NCBI RefSeq assembly: GCF_905475395.1
Contig: NC_058337.1
Coordinates: 118,104,368-118,168,367 of the forward strand
DNA length: 64,000 bases
Direction of reading: 5' to 3'
Source of the DNA: Chrysoperla carnea
Taxonomy: Eukaryota > Arthropoda > Insecta > Neuroptera > Chrysopidae
A program made the position numbers and the translations under genes. The notes under the pieces were generated by a model, which saw only the letters and a program-made list of their open reading frames with translations, ran no database searches and was not told the origin of the DNA. Positions 48,810-59,128 of the stretch are shown in pieces; position 1 is the stretch's first letter; every line of letters begins with the position of its first letter.

Positions 48810-51800
48810 AAGTAAGTAAAGGCGTCATTTTTACCGTAAAATTAAAATTAAAAAAAGTTAATGTTGTTCACGAAGAATATTGTATGATAAATATTGAAGT
48901 GTTTTGCTGCGGGTAATGCTTTTTATATACACTTTGTGTTGTACAGTGAAACCTCTCTAAGTAAGAATTAAACGAGACAAATACAATTTAATTATAATTA
49001 ACTTGTTAGATAGCTTCTTACTAATACCATACGAAAATGATACAGAATCGAATTTACCCGAATCCACTACGAATTTTCCATGTTATTCAACTTTTCACCG
49101 CGAAAATTTATTTATTTTTAACCCCCCAACCGACAAAAGGGTGGTATAAGTTTGACCGCTTTGAGTCTGTGTCTGTTTGTCTGTGGCATCGTAGCGCCTA
49201 AACGGATGAACCAATTTGATTTTTTTTGTTTCGTTTGAAAAGTAATTTAATGGAGAGTGTTTTTAGCTATGTTTCAAATGCGAGTTTAGGATTCCGTACC
49301 CGAAAAATTTATCGGAGAATTTTTAATTTTTGTAAATTTAATTTGTTTATTTTCAAATTTTCAAATCTTCCTGACATGCCATGTTGTAAGACCGTTGAAA
49401 TTAGAGTTCAGAAAATAAGTTTATAATTATGCTAAATATTACGTATACACTCAGACATTTTTATACCATGTATATATGAAATATACATAGTATATTAGGT
49501 TTAGTCCAAAGTTTGTAACGCCTAAAAATATTCATGCTACGAAAAAAATTTTGGTATAGGTGTTCATAGAATCACCTAATTAGTCCATTTCCGGTTGTCC
49601 GTCCGTCCGTCTGTGGATACGATAACTCAAAAACGAAAAGAGATATCAAGATGAAATTTTTATAGCGTACTCAGGACCTAAAAACTGAGGTCAAGTTCGT
49701 AAATGAGCAATATGGGTCAATTGGGTCTTGGGTCCGTAGGACCCATCTTGTAAACCGTTAGAGATAGAACAAAAGTTTAAATGTAAAAATGTTCTTTATA
49801 AAAAAATAAACAACTTTTGTTTGAAACATTTTTTTGTAAACATCACTGTTTACCCACGAGGGCGCTTATTAGGTGCAAATTTTATAGTATGCATTAATAT
49901 GGGAATATCAGTGTGTGTGTAGCTATTTAAAAGTGGATATCTTTTTTTATTAACGTGACGTCAAAAAACAAACGATTGCTTCATCAACACTGTCTATACA
50001 TGGTATTTCAACAGTTAACTCAGTCAATTGTTTGTTTTCACTTGTTTTTTGCTAGAATAAACCGCGACTCTATTAACTATGCAAAAAATTGAGGCGTTCA
50101 ATGTGAACCGTGAAGTAATTTCGTGTTCTAACAAAGTGAAAGAAATTGTTTAACTTAATTTATATGAGCATGGAATATTATCGAATTTTTTTTTTTGGGC
50201 ACAACTATGTTAAGATTAATTTTAAAATTATAAAAAGAACACTTACCGGTATTGAGTCGTTTTCTGGAAAGAAACTGATTCGATTTCAAATTAATCAAAT
50301 CCTGTTGTCCACTTGACGATAACGTAGAATGTATTGACGGCACTGATGACGTAGTTACACGTCGATGCACTTTTTTCTTTGTCGGATGTATAATATGTGA
50401 TATTGGATTTATACTTTTATTCCGTTCAAATTCTGATATTCGTGCGGCAACATTTGTTGCAGTCGTATTTAGCGCCGGTGCTATTGTATCCCCAGCTTCT
50501 GCTGGCCATTCCCCTTGTATTATTTCAATTAAATCCACTTCATTGGTACCTGTATTACTTGGGTGTTGATATAAAATCTCTGAGTTATAAGATGAATGCG
50601 CTGCCCCTCCACCAGATCCAGTACTCGATTTGGATGCTACGTCTTTAGTTTTAGTATCCATTGACGCTGTCCGAGTATTTGACTTCGTATCCGATGAATT
50701 TCGTCGATTCATTGTATTCGTTGACTTTATTTGCTCTGATGGGCAATCCGATAAAATTTTTTGTGGCCAATCAGACAATAATTTAATTGCATCATCAGCT
50801 TTTCCATTTTTAACGCCATTTAACAGGCGTAAATGTGAATCGATTTTTAGTTTTTTAGTCGACTCAACTAAATTATCAATCAAATGTCGATCCGTGTTTT
50901 TTTCGTTTGATAACAGATTATTTGGAAAATCAAATTCGTCGAAATTTTTATTTAATTTGTGTTCAATAAAATTATCGTTTAAAATAATATCAGCAGCTGT
51001 GATAAATAATCCACTTTGATCGCTGCACTTAAAATATGTTTGTTTCCCACTTGTACCATTCGTATTTCCATATTTTTTAAATTCACCCTGTTTGGGAAGG
51101 AAAAGCAGTCAGTATACATTATTGCCACAAAGTCTATTACACGGTCGAATCTAACGGCTTATAGTAGTCCGCGCGATAGCAACCTTTTTGTTAAATGATT
51201 AATATATACTTGAAACTTCGTGAGTGGCTTACTTTTGGCGATTAAACAAAACTTTCTCTCTACGACTTTTTTCGATAGCGCTGCGTTTTCAGATAAGCAT
51301 GATAACGTCATATTTAATCTATCGGTCTGAAAATACGCAGCAGTTAAATATTTTGCCCTGATGAGCTTGTCTACCACCTCGAACATGTCGTACTTAAAAA
51401 TTTTTTTTTCAAAACATACATATTTCACTTTAGCTGAATTATTTAATAATTATTAATATTATCGTGGTCATAGTGTCCAACAAATTCCTAGATGCGTTTT
51501 TTCAGATCTGTAGCTTAAATATGACGCTCATTTGAAAACGCAGCACTTTCGCTTAGAGATCAAGTTTGGTAGACCCACCAAAAAGAAGCCACTCAAGAAG
51601 TTCCAAGTATGCATTGTCCATTTAATAAAAAGGGTGCTGTCCCGCGGACTATATTATAAATGTAGCAAGATAAAAACTTTTTGAAGTTTACAGATGGCAC
51701 GAGAATAGATGATATATCGACATGTATTCCTCCACGGAAATATCTACATTCATACTATCTTCTAATATAATTTTTCCCATTGAATAAGATCAAAAATAGC

Positions 51801-54800
51801 GGAGTGTCGCTAAAATAGCATCCAAAGTTGATTTTTTACACAAAAACTTCTATTCGTTAAAAATTATCCTAAACATTGCGTATCAAAGTCAAATAGACAA
51901 TCCGAATTCATTGGAAACTCACGTATTACAAAGTCTTATGCGATATACTGCTAATTTCGCTATAGACTAAAATTTTTAATGTTGTAGTTATCTGAATAAA
52001 ACTAAAAAATAATTTAAAATTTGACAAAAAAAAATCCTTTTCGAAAGTTACTCGGCCAGATGATCTAAATTTAGACCCTAGTAAAAAAATGCATGTTTGC
52101 TTTTTACAACGAAATTTTGAAAAATTGCTCAAAAATACATATTTCGCAAGAAAAATACAAAAAAATGAACAGATTTTTAAGAAGTTGGACTAAGTCTAAA
52201 TCAATTCTGAAAATTTTAGGAGGGAGTGTCTGATTTTAATTAAATAAATGACTTCTAAAGTAGGCATATCTAACATTGGTTTTATGGTAAAACCGTAGAT
52301 GGATGATGTTTTCATAAATTTTTCCAAGTCGGCGTAAATTTTAAAAAAAATATTTAAAGTTAAAACAGATATCGTAAAATAGTATTCTTATTTTTCGTCT
52401 ACATTCATAAAGTTATAACAAAATTCGTCATCAAAGTTCAAAATAAGATACAAATAATTTCAACCCCAAGTCTAAAATTGCCTTGGTGCTTGTACTAACT
52501 TAATTTTAAAACTTTTTTTAAAAAAAGTTTTGTATCAAAAATCAACTTTGAACTCAATTTTCGAAGTCAAAATTCATTATTGATTGGATTACTGCTGAAG
52601 TATTTGTTTTAATGTGAATTTGTCATAAGCAAAACTAAAAAGAAAAAAGTGTGCAAAATCCTAACCCAAAGCCCAAAAGCGTAAAAATTAATTATGTAAG
52701 TAAATACGTTAGAGTGGTGGTATTTTTTTTTATAAATCGTTTAATTCGACTTCTTTACTATAAATACAATCCCGGCCAGAAAAAAGTATAAAACTTGATA
52801 TGTCTATAGCTTTCAAACTCATACTCCAATATACAGTATAAAAAACGCGCCCTAATAATTCATGACTCAATAGGGAATATTCATGTATTTTTTTTATATT
52901 TTTAATTCATTGTTTACACCGTTATAACAAAGTAAAAAATATAAATACTGCTTAAAATACTGTATTTAAGTATACAAAAATATTTAAAATACATTATAAT
53001 TTTGAGATATTTAAACGCGTCTTTTGGCGCTCTCTGTTGATGACGTATAAGTACGTGATCTGTCAATTGGTGACAGTTCAATGTATAATTTACATTTAAA
53101 AAAATGAATTTACAACACAGAATTTACACTCGTTATTATTAAGTTCTCTAATAAAAAGAAATATCATATAAAATGTAAGTAATTAATATCATACAGTATG
53201 TCAATAAATTTGACAAACCCGTACTTTGATGTCACGTCCGTATAAAAATTTGAATTTCCGTTTTAGAAATTTTTAAATGTCCTCACTGAATTTGTACTTT
53301 TATTAATTAATTTTAAGTAATTAAAAAGATATTAATTACTAAAATAATGGTTTAGTTGAAATATTCAGTCATTAAAGTTACGGAAGAAAAATATTTGAAT
53401 CAAATTTAAATTTCATAAATATTCCCTATTGACTCAAATCCATGATCCAGTGAACTCAAAATCACTTTTTAGATCTAGAACTATAAAAATTTTATGTCGA
53501 TATCACCCTACATTTGCAAATTTTGTTATTTTCATAAATATCTTGGCATCTTTCGCGTCTCATTTTCTCTTTTAACCTTTTCCCCGGACCCCTAGGCAGT
53601 TGCCTAAGCCGCCTATTCGTTAACCCACCTCTGCCTACAAGTAGGTAATGTGTAATTTATTTTGGAAAGAAGTCGAACTACGAATAAAATTTTGCCCCAA
53701 AATAGAAACAAAAAAATCATAAATAAACCAAAAAATATTTACCAATAATTGAACGCCAATGTAAAAACCTTGTCCCTTATTAACCGGACCAATATATTTA
53801 ATCAAGCCTTTCATTTGCTGTCTATCATATGTGAAGTTAATATAGAGACCAGGCTTTAATAATTTAAAATATTCACATAAATCAATATCCTGTACTAAAC
53901 GCACACGATCCAATGGTGATGCTATCGGTGGTATATATTCCCAAATTTGTGAGTCAAGTGGGATCACATATTCTAATGGACAAAACCATACGGTGTTTTT
54001 CCAAATTGGTGCGCGATTTTCATAATCCCATACTTGGATTGCTGTATATTAATATTTTTTTTAAACAATTAGTAAATATATTAAATGTTTGATTTTTTTT
54101 TTTCAAAATATATAGGGGACTGATAGCAATTTAGGTAATGGGGAAAGTGTACGTAAAACGATGTTCTTACCAAATGTACCCTTTTTGTAATACACGATTT
54201 ACTGAATCTAATTTCAATACTTACAATCCTTTATCTCCATGGACGTAGAATTCCGGAGGGTTTGAAATTTAAAAGCCCCACGTTCTACGCCAATGGATTG
54301 ATGATCAATTTCATTTTTATGTAGGCTTTATTGTCCTGTACTCTTCCGGCACTTCTTGACGTGCTAAAAGGGTGAGGTTTTTTGCATTCGATTCGGAATT
54401 CGGAAAAATCGGAAAATTTTAATTTTTCCATTGCAGCTCCCTCAGAAAATAGGAAAAAGACCATCCAACATTACGTTTTCTGTTGTATACATGCTAGAAA
54501 GATGGTATTTTCTGCTATCGGTCCGAAAAACAGTCAAATTAACCATCAGGAAAATCGGAAAAATCATCAAAATTATGTTTTTCAGTTCTATACATGCTAG
54601 GAAGATGCGATTTTTTACATTCGACGCGGAATTACTTCAAATCTTCGGGAAACTTTTGTTTTTTTCATTGCAATCCCTCGGGAATTCGAACCCCTTTCCC
54701 AAATTATGTTTTTTAGTTATATGTATTACTTTTTTAGTAAGTACTTTTTAAGTTTTCTTATAATTCATGTTATGTTATTTTCTGTGACGCGAAGGCCACC

Positions 54801-55429
54801 ACGAGGGTCAATCTCTTGAAACCATCTTGCGAGCCAAGCGAATATAATGTCAATATACCCAATTTTAGCAAAATAGCATTTCGTGTTACCAACCTGGTAC
54901 TAAGTGTAGCTAAATCGATTTATTTAAAGTTAGACTATATCTGGTCGATCGTTGTGCAGATCCTTTAGAGACACCCTATATGATAATTTTGATCCAAATG
55001 GTATCTCGATAGCTACTTATCTAGTCGCCAAATAATCATAATCAAATCATCATCTGGCAAACGATGAATATTTTTTGCTATCAGCGCCCTAACTATATCA
55101 TAGGACTGCAATTGAATTTGTTAGTATTTTTAATAGCAAATAGTATGAAAAATAAAGAAAAATAAGAGTGTTTCCAAAGCCCATAAGCTTGAATTTTAAA
55201 TACAACATTACAAAGGAATTTTTAAAACCCATATGTATAAACCAGTTAACAGTATCAAACATTTTTTTTAATATTTACCAATATATTTATGATCAACTTC
55301 TTGTATAATACGAACTAATGTACCCACTAAAAGCGTATTCGCATCCAAATTCGCATCTTTTTGCATTAAACTGACAATAACATTTTGTTTACAAATACCA
55401 TAGCGAACCACATCACCAATTGTCTCCAT
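44512..55429 (-). CDS. CYLD: Ubiquitin carboxyl-terminal hydrolase CYLD
   Basis: CYLD is a USP-type deubiquitinase that cleaves Lys63- and Met1-linked chains and dampens NF-kB/IMD and JNK signalling. Six coding exons on the minus strand join in frame: 55279-55429, 53743-54041, 50247-51087, 46621-47472, 45303-45959 and 44512-44693, giving 993 residues (human 956). Domains are a CAP-Gly domain at about 113-190, split between exons 2 and 3; a Ser/Asn-rich linker; a second CAP-Gly at about 486-560 (GSLVEVN...YGVIRWI); and the catalytic domain at about 630-990. Catalytic Cys is near 642 (GIQGHHNSCYLD) and His near 908 (ETSHYVAFVK). The zinc-binding insert has CTVC, CLQC and CQSC pairs. The C-terminus RRLLCDAYLCLYQS is as in vertebrates. 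The middle of the three human CAP-Gly domains is not evident. Exon 5 uses a weaker donor (GTTTGT). AATAAA lies right after the stop. Confidence 0.93.
44831..44920 (-). repeat. tRNA-derived SINE in CYLD intron 5
   Basis: On the minus strand: A-box TGGCTAAGGTACTTGGC, then ATGAATACTAGAGGTCC, B-box CATTCGACTCC and a T-rich tail. It is the inverted partner of the copy at 45073-45126. Confidence 0.6.
45073..45126 (+). repeat. tRNA-derived SINE, inverted partner, in CYLD intron 5
   Basis: CGCTTGGCATGAATCCAAGA then GGTCCGGGTTCGACTTCTGG and TGCGAGTGTATTTTTTC. Same family as 44831-44920 and 70-165, in the opposite orientation to the first. Confidence 0.6.
47741..47815 (-). repeat. SINE-like fragment in the CYLD intron before exon 4
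   Basis: On the minus strand AGACCAAGTTCAAGTCTAGG resembles a tRNA B-box region, preceded by GATCTGAAGGATCTATTATG. A matching A-box is not clear. Confidence 0.3.
48513..48576 (-). CDS. Candidate alternative first coding exon of CYLD
   Basis: ATG at 48576-48574 opens 21 codons (MALGDYEVDLSHIPVFVLEY plus F) and one extra base. It then meets a perfect donor (A then GTAAGT, 48512-48507). The leftover base gives phase 1, exactly what CYLD exon 4 (acceptor at 47473/47474) needs, so the join would read EYF-N-PPPAKL. The product would lack exons 1-3 and therefore the first CAP-Gly domain, but keep the second CAP-Gly and the catalytic domain, about 585 residues. A GC-richer stretch lies just upstream. 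It could instead be a chance frame or belong to another transcript. Confidence 0.4.
48655..48760 (-). promoter_or_regulatory. Candidate internal promoter upstream of the alternative CYLD exon
   Basis: A GC-richer island (GGAGGTGCGCCACGACGC, GACGACGCCGTGTAC, GACGCGTAC) in AT-rich intron DNA, 80-185 bases upstream of the alternative ATG on the minus strand. TATAAATA lies between the island and the ATG (reverse complement about 48648-48655 region). Inferred from position and composition only. Confidence 0.3.
48764..48807. repeat. (TA)n microsatellite
   Basis: About 22 uninterrupted TA units in the CYLD intron; likely length-polymorphic. Confidence 0.9.
48943..49060 (+). mobile_element. Pogo/Tigger-like terminus
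   Basis: TACAGTGAAACCTCTCTAAG starts this segment, the usual form of a pogo/Tigger-type terminal repeat. I did not find the matching right end. Confidence 0.35.
49101..49330 (+). repeat. Family I repeat copy in CYLD intron
   Basis: TTTTTAACCCCCCAACCGAC then GGGTGGTATAAGTTTGACCG, GTGTCTGTTTGTCTGTGGCA and CCTAAACGGATGAACC. Inverted relative at 43040-43215. Confidence 0.6.
49463..50055 (-). repeat. Family C repeat, full-length inverted copy in CYLD intron
   Basis: On the minus strand it begins ACAAGTGAAAACAAACAATT, has TGACTGAGTTAACTGTTG and GGACGGACAACCGG, and ends in a terminal hairpin (TATGTATATTTCATATATAC, then ATGGTATAAAA). This is the most complete of about six copies. Confidence 0.7.
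51160..51654. mobile_element. Family F foldback element in CYLD intron 2
   Basis: Long inverted arms of about 100-160 bp. The left starts TATAGTAGTCCGCGCGATAG and the right, reverse complemented, starts TATAGTCCGCGGGACAGCAC. Both continue CCTTTTT-TTAAATG, ATACTTG-AACTTC and GAGTGGCTT. Inner arms share GCTGCGTTTTCAGA-type segments. It is non-coding. A solo arm lies at 19424-19530. Confidence 0.7.
52350..52500 (+). repeat. Family D repeat copy in CYLD intron 2
   Basis: AACAGATATCGTAAAATAGT followed by ATTCTTATTTTTCGTCTACA and TTCATAAAGTTATAACAAAA is nearly identical to 4728-4795. Confidence 0.65.
52864..53435. mobile_element. Family B MITE, copy 2, complete (562 bp plus 5-bp target duplication)
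   Basis: Terminal inverted repeats AATAGGGAATATTCATG (52869) and, reverse complemented from 53430, AATAGGGAATATTTATG. The element is flanked on both sides by GACTC (52864-52868 and 53431-53435), a clean candidate 5-bp target-site duplication. It is non-coding and collinear with 41071-41554. Confidence 0.75.
53560..53633. mobile_element. hAT-like terminus close to CYLD exon 2
   Basis: In reverse complement: CAGAGGTGGGTTAACGAATA, then GGCGGCTTAGGCAAC and CTAGGGGTCCGGGG. This is the classic form of one hAT MITE end. The other end was not found. Confidence 0.45.
54365..54735. repeat. Diverged tandem repeat in CYLD intron 1
   Basis: Units of about 107-125 bp, marked by ATTACGTTTTCTGTTGTATA (54468), ATTATGTTTTTCAGTTCTAT (54573) and ATTATGTTTTTTAGTTATAT (54702). 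Each is followed or preceded by ACATGCTAGRAAGATG- and GCATTCGA-type motifs. Frames of 72 and 106 codons here are artefacts of the repeat. Confidence 0.6.
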
Positions 55430-57275
55430 TACAAATTAATTATTATTATATTAATTTTAATAAAATCGTGTACATTTAAAATTCATAAACTAATAGAAAG
55501 AAGCGGTGTGTATTGTTTAGTGACTAATATTCGAATGTGTTTTAATCTAATCATTTATTTAAAGCTTAGTATTAATCTAATTATTATTAAAATGTCTTAT
55601 CTATGGCTGACCTGTCAAAACAAATGTTCGAACAATACATGTGGAGCCACACACAACGTACTTGACAATAAACAACCACTATGCGTCATGCAACTCACAT
55701 CCATTTTTTTTTTCGCTTCGGTTTTATCATTTCGTTTATGTTCGTTAAGATCCTAAACAAATGCGAAGATAGAGAAAGAGCAAGATTTTCTAGGTTCTAG
55801 ACTAGAGCTCTTTATTTGTTTTGAATATACACAAAGTTCTAGTTATGAATATTTTGATAAAAATCTTCCTTTTATTGAAAATAGGATGACTATTTGCATG
55901 CTGACGCTTGACTCTGAGTTTGAGCGTCAAATTAGGTCACGTGGTCAGTTCAGACCGTGCTGCCATCTAAGTTTAGTAAGCTAAACAAACCCTGAACATA
56001 AAAACTAAACGTAGTTTTAATAATTTAGTTTTTTATTCTTACATAAATTTATTCTATTGGAAACTGACATGGAGGCGTGGCTTAGAAAACATGTCGGAAA
56101 ATAACTCACACTTTTAAATGTTTAACCCATATGATAGTTAAAATAACGTTAAAAAAACATTTTTCGTTTTGTAGTCATCGCTAAAAGCTATAAAGTTGGC
56201 GTTTTTTGAACGATTATTACATGAGGCATGTTTACTCAAACTCAAAAACAAAGATGCATCAACTTCAAAATAATTATGATAACCAGTTAATACCTGGCAG
56301 TCACATTGAATGTTATGTAAGCGGCAGACAGAATTAGTTGCGAAATAAAATATAATTTTATAATCTTATCAAAAACTAAAATGTTTGAAGTCTGGAAACT
56401 GGAAAAACAAAGATTTTTACAAATCTTACTAATGGATATATAAAATATATTTTAATTAAAAGTTATTATTATTTAAAGAATGCTCAAAGTATTATACTGT
56501 TGATAAAATATTTTATTAATTTATTATTATTATTATTATTATACAAATTTAATTTCAAAATAATTATTATAATATTTGTAGTAACAAAAAATTGTTATTA
56601 GAAAAATTTTCTAATAACACTGAACGATCGCCTGCTTTTGGATATTTATAGAAAACTATGTTTAAATTTTTATTTGTTTTAATTTTACAATCTCTATCTG
56701 CACAAGTTACTCTATTTTTTTATTTAACAATTTCTGTAAAAATTCTAACTTCCATTTTTAATTTTATTTATCGATAATTTATTAATAACAATTTATTGCT
56801 AATATAAACTGTATCTCTCGACAGTTCACAGTTGTAACCCATTAATAGTTTGTTTTTTCTACCACCAGACTGTGTGCCTCGATTTGTCAGTTCCTATATT
56901 AGATTAGTTAAAAATTTTTAACTAACAACGTAAGACAAATTATAAACATTATCATTAAATTTAATTATTATCATTAAATCCGGACATACAATTATTAATA
57001 ATTCCAGACAGTTTCGGTAGTGGCTAATTAAAGAATAGTCATTACCGACTGACATTTTCAGAAAGGTTTGTTTCCATAATGTCCCACGAGTCACAAGTGC
57101 ACTTGTTGAAAGTGCACTAGTTCGTTTTATATTTGTGGGTAGACACTTTTAAAAAAAAAGCTATTGAGACATTCAGGCTTCCGTGGCTTTTAACTTTTTA
57201 CGGTATGGTACGATTAAAGATAAATTAAAAGTTTAGTTTGAATTACAAAAATTGTTTACCTAAAATTCTTAAAAA
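55430..57275. promoter_or_regulatory. Divergent upstream region of CYLD and the second zinc-finger gene
   Basis: About 1.85 kb between two divergent starts. Next to CYLD, a less AT-rich part (55880-55990) holds GGTCACGTGGTCAG, including an E-box CACGTG. A (TTA)n run is at 56519-56542. I see no clear TATA box. The 123-codon plus frame at 55385-55756 is antisense to CYLD exon 1 and not credible. Confidence 0.4.
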
Positions 57276-58911
57276 ATGGATGGTAAGGATTTGTTTTTAT
57301 TGCTGGGTAAAAATACATTCCTTTAAAATAAATTATTTTGAAATAACAGGTGAAAATATGAAGATAGAAAAATCATGTTCCCAGCTGATAATTAAGCATG
57401 AAGATAAAGATAATGATGAAATGTTTAAGGAATTGGATTCAAATAATCATAACATGAATGATTATATTGATATTAAGGCGGAAATTATAGAAAAAGAACG
57501 AATAAAAATTGAACAAGAATTACATTCAGAGCTAATAATTAAAGACGAATATTACGATGAAGTATTGGAAGTAACTAATCCAGATCATGATAAAAAAGAA
57601 AACTATTCTTGTGATGTTTGTGAAAAAACATTTACCCTAAAGAGAACTTTAGTTAATCATATACGAATTCATACTGGGGAAAAACCCTTTACGTGTACTG
57701 TGTGTGATAAAAAATTTACCAAAACGGCCCATTTAAATCAGCATATACGAATTCATACTCAGGAAAAACCTTTTTCTTGTTATGTGTGTAATAAAAAATT
57801 TACCCATAAGAACAGTTTTGATAGGCATATACGAATTCATACTGGGGAAAAACCTCATTCGTGTACTGTGTGTGATAAAAAATTTACCCTAAAGGACCAT
57901 TTAAATCAGCATATACGAATTCATACTGGGGAAAAACCTTTTACGTGTAATGTGTGTGATAAAAAATTTACCCGAAGGACCGATTTAAATAGGCATATAC
58001 GAATTCATACTGGGGAAAAACCTTTTACGTGTAATGTGTGTGATAAAACATTTAACCAAACGGCTAGTTTAAATCAGCATATACGAATTCATACTGGGGA
58101 AAAACGTCATTCGTTTACTGTGTGTGATAAAACATTTACCCATAAGATCAGTTTTGATAAGCATATACGAATTCATACTGGGGAAAAACCCTTTACGTGT
58201 ACTGTGTGTGATAAAAAATTTACCCAAAGGAACGATTTAAATAGGCATATACGAATTCATACTGGGGAAAAACCTTTTACGTGTAATGTGTGTGATAAAA
58301 AATTTAACCATAGGAACAGTTTTGATAGGCATATACAAATTCATACTGGGGAAAAACCTCATTCGTGTACTGTGTGTGATAAAAAATTTACCCTAAAGGA
58401 CCAATTAAATCAGCATATACGAATTCATACTGGAGAAAAACCTTTTACGTGTAATGTATGTGATAAAAAATTTACCCAAAGGACCGATTTAAATAGGCAT
58501 ATACGAATTCATACTGGGGAAAAACCTTTTACGTGTAATGTGTGTGATAAAACATTTAACCAAACGGCTAGTTTAAATCAGCATATACGAATTCATACTG
58601 GAGAAAAACCTCATTCGTGTACTGTGTGTGATAAAAAATTTACCCGTAGGAACAATTTAGATAGGCATATACGAATTCATGAGGAAATACCTTACTCGTG
58701 TGGCGTAAGGGCTTATACAAAGGGAAAATCATTTAAATGTGATATTTGCTTAAAAATATTAAGCAACAAAATAAGTTTCATGAAACATATACTAATTCAT
58801 TTAGGACCTCCATATGCATGCCAAAATTGCGATCGAGTTTTTACCCACAAAAACGAATTAAACGATCATGAACATAAAAATCTTGTTATTTTGATTAGCA
58901 AAATAAAATGA
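57276..58911 (+). CDS. Poly-C2H2 zinc-finger protein
   Basis: Probable nuclear DNA-binding factor. The preferred model has a 7-nt first coding exon (ATGGATG, 57276-57282), a 67-nt intron (GTAAGG...AACAG) and exon 2 at 57350-58911, 522 residues starting MDGENMKIEK. A start at ATG 57358 without the intron is also possible. An acidic N-terminus carries the module IKIEQELHSELIIKDE, shared with the zinc-finger gene at 39842. Then come 13 tandem 28-residue fingers with canonical TGEKP linkers (TQEKP once). Finger 7 has its first Cys replaced by Phe (HSFTVC). Two more finger-like units follow, SFKCDIC...HILIH and YACQNC...HEH, the last degenerate. Fingers 3-6 are repeated as 9-12 with a 504-bp (six-finger) offset. 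The finger units are nearly identical at the DNA level, so the array has expanded recently. Confidence 0.85.
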
Positions 58912-59128
58912 TCATAAAATAAAACTCCTTTTTTGTTAAGAATAAAGTACAAAACTATTAAACACTCAGAACCACGTTATTTTGATATAAAATGGGTCCG
59001 TTTATGCCTTTGGTAATATACAAACTGGATTTGGCAGGAGTGAGAAGTACCTCTCCAAGATGATTGAGAAGGATAATAAATGACGAAACATGATTATTAA
59101 TGCCCATGTCTTAATATACAATATAAAA
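58912..59128. other. Zinc-finger gene 3' flank
   Basis: AATAAA occurs soon after the stop (about 58918-58923 and 58942-58947), good candidates for the polyadenylation signal. Otherwise nothing is recognised. Confidence 0.4.

Noticed and set aside
55385-55756. Plus-strand frame of 123 codons
   Set aside because: It is antisense to CYLD exon 1 and its promoter, has no recognisable domain, and its composition is what AT-rich DNA gives by chance.
57238-57275. Upstream extension of the second zinc-finger frame starting with TTG at 57238
   Set aside because: TTG is not a usual start in animals, and the segment includes a likely 67-nt intron; ATG 57276 (spliced) or ATG 57358 is preferred.
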